The notes beneath the pieces were generated by a model. It saw nothing but the letters and a program-made list of their open reading frames with translations, was not told the origin of the DNA and made no database searches. From NCBI GenBank assembly GCA_027923505.1, contig BROI01000018.1, positions 62,001 to 126,000 of the forward strand: DNA of 64,000 nt, written 5' to 3'. Positions 52,825 through 61,202 of this stretch are shown piece after piece. A program made the translations under genes and the position numbers. Origin of the DNA: Mayamaea pseudoterrestris. Taxonomy: Eukaryota > Bacillariophyta > Bacillariophyceae > Sellaphorales > Sellaphoraceae. The stretch's first letter is position 1; each line of letters starts with the position of its first letter.

Positions 52825-54006
52825 TCATGAGGACTGTTGCGGTCCAGTCGTCATGGCAGCCTTTCCACTCGTGTCGACATTGGAGACACGCTTTTGATGA
52901 CCATGCCGGCCACGGTACTTGCGCTGAATCTGGTAAAAAATGACCCCAAACACCAAGACAGCACCAAGTGCGCTCGCGGCCGATATCTTGTGCCCGAAAA
53001 TGACGGCCGAAATGCAAATCGAGATTAATTGCCGCGTCGTCATGATAACGGTAAACACCACTGGACCAAACTCCTTGATGCAAACGAAAATACAGAGCTG
53101 CCCCGTCGCCGAGGTAATGGCCGTGATGATATTGTATTTGAGTGCCACTGGATTCGCTGCGAGAAACTCCATGACCACCGGTACATCGCCACTAACAATC
53201 AAACCAACCGTCGTGATAATAATGGCCGAAATATTCACGCCAAGCATCATTTGATACTGATCGACATTGTTGCGCCCATACTGCGAGTATACCTTGTCCT
53301 GCCACTGCGACGTGAAGGAGTCGAAGCAAACGTACATGAGCAAAAAGATCAAGCCCAAAAATTCGGTGGACTTTCCAGAATCGCCCGACTTGGACAGGAC
53401 CGAAAAGATTGCCACTCCAATGGTGATCAGCAAAGCTTCCACATATTGCGACCAAGGATAGGACGATCCCTTGAGCAGCTTGCCCATGATCATGACTGGA
53501 ATAATCTTGGAACTCTTGAATACCGTCTGCACCGGAAAGGAAACATACTTGAGCGAGGCATACTGACTCCAACTGCTCACAGTGTTGCTGAGTGCACATG
53601 GCGTAAATGAAAAGAGCGGTGCTACATTGTTCGAGAAGAATGCGCCGTGCTTGATGCGAACGGCAATGAGAGCGACAATGACTGCCAAAAATCGATTAGA
53701 AAAGACGCAAAAGGCAGCGGACGGAAAGCGACCGCTCGGTACCTGAGGAGTCGGATTAAACTCTGTTGTCATGATGAGTTCCTGCATATACCCCCAAGTA
53801 AGGTAGGAAGCTTGTAGCGAGATAAAGCAAAGAAGAAACTTAAAAGCCGTTTTGAAGAACTCGGGGTTTTGCGGACAGTGCGTCGCAAAAAAGACGTCCA
53901 TGTAGTTTTCAAACGACGAGAGAGGAGCTGGCGAGCCGAGAGGGACTTCTCGAATAATTTTTGGTTCCAGTTTGCTTTCACTTGAATCTCCTAGCAGGGG
54001 TCTCAT
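52825..54006 (-). CDS. SLC35B-family nucleotide-sugar/PAPS transporter
   Basis: ATG at 54006, 393 residues, intronless. About ten hydrophobic helices. Family words in order: LQASYLTWGYMQELIMT, SNRFLAVIVALIAV, SNTVSSWSQYASLKYVSFPVQTVFKSSKIIPVMIMGKL, LITIGVAIFSVLSKSG, FDSFTSQWQDKVY, QMMLGVN, ATGQLCIFVCIKEFGPVVFTVIMTTRQ and IFGHKISAASALGAVLVF. This series matches SLC35B2 (PAPS transporter 1) most closely, which brings the sulfate donor PAPS into the Golgi; UDP-galactose transport is the main alternative within the family. Sulfated polysaccharides are common in marine algae, which fits. TACCGGTG lies 50 bp upstream of the ATG. Confidence 0.88.
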   Translation of the reverse strand: MRPLLGDSSESKLEPKIIREVPLGSPAPLSSFENYMDVFFATHCPQNPEFFKTAFKFLLCFISLQASYLTWGYMQELIMTTEFNPTPQVPSGRFPSAAFCVFSNRFLAVIVALIAVRIKHGAFFSNNVAPLFSFTPCALSNTVSSWSQYASLKYVSFPVQTVFKSSKIIPVMIMGKLLKGSSYPWSQYVEALLITIGVAIFSVLSKSGDSGKSTEFLGLIFLLMYVCFDSFTSQWQDKVYSQYGRNNVDQYQMMLGVNISAIIITTVGLIVSGDVPVVMEFLAANPVALKYNIITAITSATGQLCIFVCIKEFGPVVFTVIMTTRQLISICISAVIFGHKISAASALGAVLVFGVIFYQIQRKYRGRHGHQKRVSNVDTSGKAAMTTGPQQSS

Positions 54007-54511
54007 TTGGCTGCAGGGAAGGTGCGAGGTGCGAGGGTAAGCGGGGCTTAGTGAGTACCGGTGGATGAACTGTTGATAAACCAACGAACAAATGCGCTCA
54101 ATCAATGCAAACTCACATCCCATCCTCTCCGCCCGACCCTCCAGGCGCATCAAGTTTGACTGCTTGCTTCGCCATGGTCATTGAGTTACTATGACCACTG
54201 TGGTTGCTGATACTTTGTTCAGAATCAAAACTATTCGAGTGGAGCTTGCGACGCGCAAAATTCATTCGCCTTCGAAACACAACTACCAATACCAGAAAGA
54301 CTACGGAGACTATCGAATGATGGATACAAGCGCTGCAAACAGCAAAGCCTTGATCAGATTCTCAACAGCTTCGACGGTCGTCGGATTGCTTGGACTTTTA
54401 TGCGCGAGGTCGAATGGCGATGGCGAGGGAGCGAGGCGCTCGTTATCGTTGCACGCGCGCGTGAGTGCAACGGTTCAAAGAATGTACCAGTGCGATTTCA
54501 ATCTAGCCAAT
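54007..54511. other. Upstream region of the SLC35B-like gene, no firm gene
   Basis: About 500 bp without a convincing gene. A 134-codon open frame (54191-54595, plus strand) runs into the 169-bp repeat array, has no recognisable similarity and is not called. Confidence 0.4.
54056..54063. promoter_or_regulatory. TACCGGTG variant upstream of the SLC35B-like gene
   Basis: One mismatch; 50 bp upstream of the ATG at 54006. Confidence 0.4.
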
Positions 54512-55312
54512 CAAATGACAAGGTATTACCAATCACATTGCAGTCCACTGAGACACCAGCCAGTCCATAAACTTAACTTGAAACAAGGATGCTAGCACCA
54601 TTCTGGCTTGATTTGGGCATACATATGGCTCAAGGAATGGGTATTTGAAAAGCATGGCAGCTGCTGGCTGAGACTGGTGACAAGTTATCACCAATAACAT
54701 TGCAGTCTATTAAGACATTAACCAGGCATACCATTTTGTAGCGCAGCCTGAATAATGATGTTGGCACCATTCTGGAGTGATTTGGGTGTAGAAAAGGCAC
54801 GTTATATGGGCAATTGAATGTCAAGGCATCTCCAGGCTGAGACTGGTGACAACTTGTCACCAGTCACATTGCGGTCTACCGAGACATTAACCAGGCATAC
54901 CATTCTCTAGCACAGCCTGAATAATGATGTTGGCTACATTCTGGAGTGATTTGGGTGTAGAAAAGGCATGTTATATGGGCAATTGAATGTCAAGGCATCG
55001 CCAGGCTGAGACTGGTGACAAGTTATCACCAATCACATTGCAGTCTACTGAGACATTAATTAGGCATACCATTTTCTAGCGCAGCCTGAAAAATGATGTT
55101 GGCACCATTCTGGAGTGATTTGGGTGTAGACATGGCATGCTATAGGGGCAATTGAATGTCAAGGCATCTCTGGGCTGAGACTGGTGACAAGTTGTCACCA
55201 ATCACATTGCCGTCTACTGAGACACCAGCCAGGCATACCACCTTGTAGCGCAACCTAAATAATGTTGTTGGCACCATTCTGGTGTGATTTGGGTGTAGAC
55301 ATGGGCAAGTTA
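54512..55312. repeat. 169-bp tandem repeat array with one-base-centre palindrome
   Basis: About five units with an exact 169-bp spacing: the word CATTCTGG starts at 54599, 54768, 54937, 55106 and 55275, and TGGTGACAA starts at 54675, 54844, 55013 and 55182. Each unit has a palindrome, arm ACTGGTGACAA, one-base centre, inverted arm (perfect 23 bp at 54842-54864; slightly eroded elsewhere). It is preceded by GAGACTG, as in both palindromes of the 348-bp satellite, and carries ATTTGGGTGT, also found there. It is therefore a diverged relative of the large array 19 kb away. Confidence 0.85.
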
Positions 55313-55760
55313 TAGCACCATGGAGCTGGTTACTGTGTGGATGTCTGCCCTCCCAAACGACAGATGCTGCACATGAGCTGGGAATGATTGTTATGCAGCA
55401 ATCTCATTGCATATGTATCCCCAAGCATAGCCAGAACAGAATTCATGGAACAAGACAATTGGATGTAGTCTTTGAAGGCCACACACTGTAGCACCATGGT
55501 GCTAGCTATTGTGTGGCCATCTGCCCTCCCAAACAACGGATGCTACATATGAGCTGGGAATGATTGTTATGCATCAATCTCACTGCACATGTGTCCCCAA
55601 ACATAGCCAGGACAGTATAAATGGAACAAGACTATTGGGGGTAGACTTTGAAGGCCACACTCTGTAGCATCATGTAGCAAGCTGGTTGTGGTAGGATATA
55701 TCCGGACATGCTTGATGCCATGGTTGTGGTGCATGCAAAGACCCCTAATAATAAACATGC
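55313..55760. repeat. 176-bp tandem repeat, two full units and a decayed third
   Basis: Units start at 55313, 55489 and 55665. The second unit opens with the perfect palindrome TAGCACCATGGTGCTA (55489-55504). Units contain GAGCTGGGAATGATTG and end in GAAGGCCACAC. The array abuts the 169-bp array directly. No open frame of interest. Confidence 0.8.
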
Positions 55761-56024
55761 TAGCTATCCCAAACACATTGCTTTACTTTAGATATTTGCT
55801 CTCAAAAAGCCATCAATTACTACTCAATTACTGCAATCTCTGGCCTCTACTTCTGTTTATATAAACTAAAATTGTTGGCACCGACCCATTAAATGGTTGC
55901 TTTGAAGGCCAGTGCTGTTGTGACTGTGACTACTGCTTGACAGTCTTTGTGCATACGGAGCGCACAAAGGTCTGCAGGCTATGTGAAACCATTGATCCTA
56001 CCACCTCCCTGCCCTGCGGATGTG
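55761..56024. other. Intergenic, nothing recognised
   Basis: AT-rich unique sequence between the 176-bp repeat and the decayed helicase-associated-domain fragment. Confidence 0.35.
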
Positions 56025-56114
56025 TTTGCTTACTACGAATCTCCCTCTGAATTCTTAGAGTTCTTTGTAGCACTTGCTCCAAGGAACATGGCAATTGTCT
56101 TGAGTTGTCCACTG
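56025..56114 (-). pseudogene. Decayed fragment of a helicase-associated-domain gene
   Basis: Read on the minus strand, this 90-bp piece matches the end of exon 1 of the gene at 59458: QWTT, then HVPWSKCYKEL, a TAG-type break in the helix (a TAA stop after KEL), EF, and RFV. The intact gene reads QWTTRDPRHVPWSKRYEELQ there. DNA identity is clear for about 85 bp, including the GTAAGC donor that follows. No other exon is found beside it. It is a pseudogene remnant of the host's own gene family, inverted relative to the two intact copies. Confidence 0.75.
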
Positions 56115-56878
56115 AGATCATCTACAAGTGTGCACCATTTCGTATCATGATAACTCCAGCTGCATCTTCACACAAGCTGACGTCATGTTTTTCTTTTGCA
56201 TGCGACCTTTTTCTTTTCACGAAATACCTTCTACCGGTACGACGTCTTTGCAAGCCGTGAATAGCGAGCGTCCCGACGGTTATAATTTTCCCGATGATGA
56301 CGCCAGTACACGTACAGTATATATATACTTACGTCAGTCTTCCCAACTGGCTAACGATGATTGGTTGACGATCTCATCATGTCCGGAAGAACTTGGTCGA
56401 TATGCGAGACTATTCCCACTATGCAGGTTATAGTGGGTTTTAGTATAAGCCAAAATGTACTATTTTCCGTGCGAGGGTCTTCCACTGGCCGTTGAATGTT
56501 GAAGTGTATGATCGCTGACACCCATTCGGAGATGGAATTCGTCACTTCGTGATTTGCCGCGCGCGTGCCTCCAGTGCGGATTTTTCAAGCGCCGCATGGT
56601 GATTTTTACAATCGTGCCACCTCTCATTCCATAACAGGCGTTCACAAGCTTACAGGTATTCATCTTGAATCGACGGTACGTCGCCTTTCATGAGGATGAG
56701 CATGAAGTATTTAATACAATGATGAAATACGGCAGTCAACCGTAACATTGCATTGAACGTTTACTATAACAAAAGCTGCGACTTGATTGTCTCTCTCACA
56801 TTCGCGGATGTTCTATCTCGTTTTGAAGCATTCAACACAGTCAACTGACTTATCAAACTACTACGCCAAGCCAATAAA
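56115..56878. other. Upstream region of the first HA-domain gene
   Basis: About 760 bp without a recognised gene. It holds a perfect TGACGTCA (56178-56185), a bZIP/CRE-type site, the octamer TACCGGTA (56232-56239), a TATATATA word near 56320 and a hairpin with arms CCCACTAT (56415-56437). A small transcript starting here cannot be excluded. Confidence 0.4.
56232..56239. promoter_or_regulatory. TACCGGTA octamer in the spacer before the HA-domain genes
   Basis: Exact octamer, about 640 bp from the nearest called ATG; a perfect TGACGTCA lies 46 bp upstream. May mark an uncalled transcript. Confidence 0.35.
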
Positions 56879-58784
56879 ATGAGTGAAGCAACTTCCGATG
56901 TTGCAGTCGAAAAAGCTACCACCGAGGCTCCCGTCGACATGACTGCTGTCCAGCAAGAGGAAGCAGAAGCCGAGGCCAAGAATGTAACGGACATGCAGGA
57001 GGGTGCTGGTGAGTTGCATGATGACGGAGTGTTCGGCGAGGAGGAAGCGGAGGAGTTGGACGAGAGTGGCGCTCCCAAACGAACCGCCAAGGCCCTCGAC
57101 GACAATTGGGAGGAAGGATTCAACAAGCTACAGGTACGTTTAATTGTGTGAACTTGTTTCTCTTGTGCCCGGACCACTGCAGAGATGCTGCATTGGTTCT
57201 TGACATTGCGAATACATACTTCTCAAACACCTCTTTTGTACCCTTACAGAAGTTTAAAGCGAAACACGGTCACTGCGCGGTCCCTTCCCGATTCCCTGGA
57301 GATCCTCACCTTGGGTAAGTTGAGAGTGTTTGCTTCTTAGTATGTACAGGTCTGGTTCCAACTAACGCGAATTTGATCTTGGGGACGACTTGAACAGGAG
57401 TTGGGGTAAGTCAAAACATTGAATATGTTCACTTTGGGAAAGCGATACCAAACACTAATCCTGTCTGTGTTTAATAGTTGCCACGCAGCGCCGACAGTAT
57501 CGCATCATGGTCAGTGGGTCCGGATTATCGACTCCCATGACGGAGGAACGGGCTCGCCGCTTGGAGGCGATTGGATTCAAGTGGTCGTCCAAGGATCCTC
57601 GCCACATTCCTTGGGAGGCACGCATGGAGGAGTTAACAAACTTTGTTAAGCGCTACGGGCATGCGCAGGTTCCCATTGGATGGACGGTAAGAAAATTAGT
57701 TGGTGACGCCACCGATCGTTGCCGAGATGCACTCTTTTGGCTAACACCAAATGCTCACTCTGCTTGAAAGGAAAACGTTTCGCTAGCGAATTGGATTTCG
57801 ACGCAACGACAAGTGAGTATGGATAGTGACTTTGTTATCAGTATAGATTGAATTCGAGACTAACCATGACGCCGACAACAACAGGAATATAAATTAAAGC
57901 TGAAGGGACGAAGCAATCGACTAACTGAAGAGCGCATGCAAATGCTTAACGACGTTGGCTTCATTTGGGAAGCGCAACGCGGCGGGCCTCGCCGCTTGAA
58001 GAAAGCCCGCGTGAGCGTTCCCGCTCGTGCAACTCCAAAGCCTCCTTCGCGCACGCGAGGTGGTCGAGGAGGCGCTGATCCGGCAACTATGCCAAAGTCG
58101 GATATGCAGGGCCTTGCTTCCTCGGACGCGGTCGTCAGTCGGATGCAAGACGCCGCCAACGCACTCAATGGCTCGGTTCCAGGTGCTGGACAACCGACCA
58201 ACGATGCCACTCTGCAGCTCCTTATCAACCAGCAGCAGGCCCTCTTGGAGTCGCAGCGCCGCAATGCGGCTCTCTTGACGGCCATGCAGCCGCAACTTGG
58301 CATGCAGGGCATGAATCCAATGGGTGGCATGGGAGGTGCTCAATTCGGCATGCCTGGTATGCCCGGTTCCTTTTTGATGCCGCAGCAGTTTGCGCAGATG
58401 CCGATACTTTACACGGCGAACGGCATGCCTTTTCAGCTTCAGCCGTTGGGGTCGAATAATCCGTTCTCGCCGACCGCCGGAGGAATGCCGCAAAATATTT
58501 TCTCCAACATGCCGATGCCAATGCTTGATCCAAGCCAGCAAATGGCAGCAATTCCGCAGCAGCCCACGGCTGCATCGGATCCTCAGAACCAGGCTGCGTT
58601 GCTCCAAGGCACACAGGGAGCGACCGCTGGCGGTGCTGGTGCGCCTTCTCCACTTGTTGCCGCGCAGCAGGCACCGGCGATTCTTCCCAAGCCTCGACCA
58701 ACGCCGCCATCCGCCCCCGCGGAACCGGACGATAAAGAAGATGAGGATGGGTATGGCGATGAGGATGACGAAGGTGATGATTAG
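56879..58784 (+). CDS. Helicase-associated (HA) domain protein with an 8-nt microexon
   Basis: Six exons: 56879-57133, 57250-57314, 57398-57405, 57478-57686, 57771-57812 and 57885-58784; 492 residues. Exon 3 is only 8 nt (GAGTTGGG); it is needed to build the conserved DPHLGSWVATQRRQ. Two HA domains follow an acidic N-terminus: the first (about 78-150) contains KFKAKHGHCAVPSRF and LGSWVATQRRQYR; the second (about 150-225) contains GHAQVPIGWTENVSLANW, ISTQRQ and GFIWEAQRGG. The C-terminal 230 residues are Met/Pro/Gln/Gly-rich and end in an acidic run. HA domains are small three-helix modules, often in tandem, found in nuclear proteins and in some bacterial helicases and expanded in diatoms; here no helicase domain is present. 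Nucleic-acid binding is inferred, not shown. Confidence 0.85.
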
Positions 58785-59457
58785 TCAAGTGATTGGTTTG
58801 GGGAATTATTTGTTCGATGGTTTTGCGTTTGCATGAGTTAGTCAGTATGTCAGCAGCCTTAAAGAGATTCATTAACAGTAAACGCAAATTATATGTCAGT
58901 TTTGACATTGATTCATATTCTAGTTTCTCGCCGACGAATATGCTGTGCGTGGAGATGGCGCGTTGGCAGTGGTAACGTACAAGTAGCTACTCGAGTAAGA
59001 ACTGGTGCGACAATCAATTTCAGCCGCTCGGTGCAGATCCCATGCGTTCGTTCCGCGAAACGAAACGCAAAGGACTTTTCAGTTTTGCTTGACGAGTTGC
59101 AAGAATAAACACACGAGCAAGCAAGATTGAAGTGTTGCCATCGCCAACTAGTAGTCATCTCTGTTAATAGTCCTTTGCGTTACGAAGTATCCTTTGTGTC
59201 CTCAGCCAATTAACTGCCGACATTCGCGTAAGTGTTATCACACATACCAGCGCGAGCTCACCCGGTCGTCGCTCCTGTCGCCGCTGTTAATTCCTGGCTG
59301 TGTACGGATTACTCATTAAATGAACCATTCGTATACTGTACTGATTGAATGAACCATTAGTATACTTTGATTGGCGAAATACACTGTTTAATACTCATCA
59401 TTGCATAAACGGCTTCTTTACAACCTCTCCAGACGAGCTTTGTTTTCAGCATTCAGC
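58785..59457. other. Spacer between the two HA-domain genes
   Basis: A 673-bp spacer with no recognised gene. A short direct repeat (AATGAACCATT and GTATACT) occurs at 59319-59337 and 59348-59366. Confidence 0.4.
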
Positions 59458-60953
59458 ATGACGAATGATGACGAGAACGAGCTGGCATCCACCAAGGCTG
59501 AAGACTCGGTTGCGCTCCTTGATACTGACGAAGAACCAGCACAAGGAACTGTCGGCGAGATTGACAATGAAGATGACCTGCACCAGAATTTAGACAACAA
59601 ATGGAACGATGCGTTCGCTCGGTTACTACTGTACATTGAGAAGCATGGAGACGCCTTGGTTCCAAATCGATACCAGGGGGATCCGCATCTCGGCAGCTGG
59701 GTTTCAACGCAACGCAGGCAGCACCGTCAATTATTAGAAGGCAAGGGGACTCCAATGACACAGGCACGAGCACGAAAGTTGGAGGAGGTGGGCTTTCAGT
59801 GGACGACTCGCGATCCTCGCCATGTTCCTTGGAGCAAGCGCTACGAAGAACTTCAAGAATTCAAACAGAGATTCGGAGTAAGCAAAGGAAATCTAATGAC
59901 TGTTCGGAAAGGATGATCATCTCTGCTCACGTTAACATTCTCTTTACTACTTGCAGCATGCACAAGTACCAATTGGTTGGAAGGTAAGCTGAACACAACA
60001 TCCGACATTACGTCTTCTTGCTCGCTGTAGATTTGATTAGCACTCACGACATCATCATCACCCTTTTCACTCTCACTCAGGAAAATGTGCCGCTCAGCAA
60101 CTGGATTTCTACGCAGCGACAAGTGAGTATGGATAGTGACTTTATCATCAGTACATTTTGACAATTGAGACTCACCGTGACGCAACGATGACAACAGGAG
60201 TATAAATTAAAACTCAAGGGTCGTAACTCACGCTTGACCCAGGAACGGATTGACTTACTCAACAAGGTTGACTTTGTTTGGGAGGCTCAACGCGGCGGGC
60301 CACGTCGGCAGGAGCGAGCGACAGTCAGTGTCCCGGCGCAAGCACATCCAGCCCAAGCCCGGAACAAGACACCAAAGGTTGATTACGCGCAAATGATGAC
60401 AGGCGCCCAGCAGTTTATGATGCCTGGAGGCTTCTCCATGATGCCATTTGCCATGCCACCAGGCATGATGATGCCAGCAATGCCACATCCTGCGCAAGCC
60501 AACGAAGCGACGAAAGACAAGAAGGATGGCGAAGAAATGGCAACAGATGGAAAGGAAGAAGGAGATACAAAGGTGGACGATGCGAGCGCCAGTGCGAGCA
60601 AATATCCATACTACAACCCACACATGATGATGAACCCCCAGATGATGGCTGCGATGGGCTGGCCTATGATGCCGCCCGGGACGTCTTCATCAAGCCAGCC
60701 GATGGCAATCGGCTTTTTCCCAATGGCTGCGCCATACATGATGGGCTGGCCGCAGGCGACGCCAGCGGCTACGACCACTCCGAGTGGAAACGTTGGCACC
60801 ATCGAGACGAAGCGGAAAGCCGAGGTGGAGATAGACACAGAAGCAGCAAAAAAAGCAAAGACAGAAGACGCTGGAGTCAAAGACAACAAGGAAGAAAACC
60901 TTATCGAGGCGCCTGCTGTCAGTGAGAATTTGGACCAGGAGGCTACTGTTTAG
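59458..60953 (+). CDS. Helicase-associated (HA) domain protein, tandem paralogue
   Basis: Four exons: 59458-59877, 59957-59983 (27 nt), 60081-60122 and 60198-60953; 414 residues. Start ATG at 59458. It follows its upstream neighbour: acidic N-terminus, first HA domain (DPHLGSWVSTQRRQHR), second HA domain (HAQVPIGWKENVPLSNW, ISTQRQ, FVWEAQRGG) and a Met/Pro-rich tail, ending with Lys/Glu-rich words. The two introns flanking the 42-nt ENV-to-RQ exon occupy the same positions as in the neighbour. The three upstream introns of the neighbour are absent, and one extra intron splits RFG from HAQ. The last intron sequence begins GTGAGTATGGATAGTGACTT in both genes. Confidence 0.85.
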
Positions 60954-61202
60954 TGCGGCTGGCCACGTTGGAGCTGGTGCGGAAATGATTACATGATGTA
61001 GCCGCCCTTAATCCGTATTCGTTTGATATTGCGAGACAGTGCATAGCGAAAGGTGTGTATGTGATACATAGTGATCGGGTGATGGCCTTGCTTCTACTTC
61101 TGCGACTTTGTATATCGTATTTAAGTACGCCCACAACTGTACTTTATATAAGTTGAAGGAGTTCAAATTAACCTTAAGCTATCGTAGTTCCGTAAAGCAT
61201 TA

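Noticed and set aside
54191-54595. 134-codon plus-strand open frame
   Set aside because: No similarity, no supporting splice or domain signal, and its end lies in the tandem repeat.
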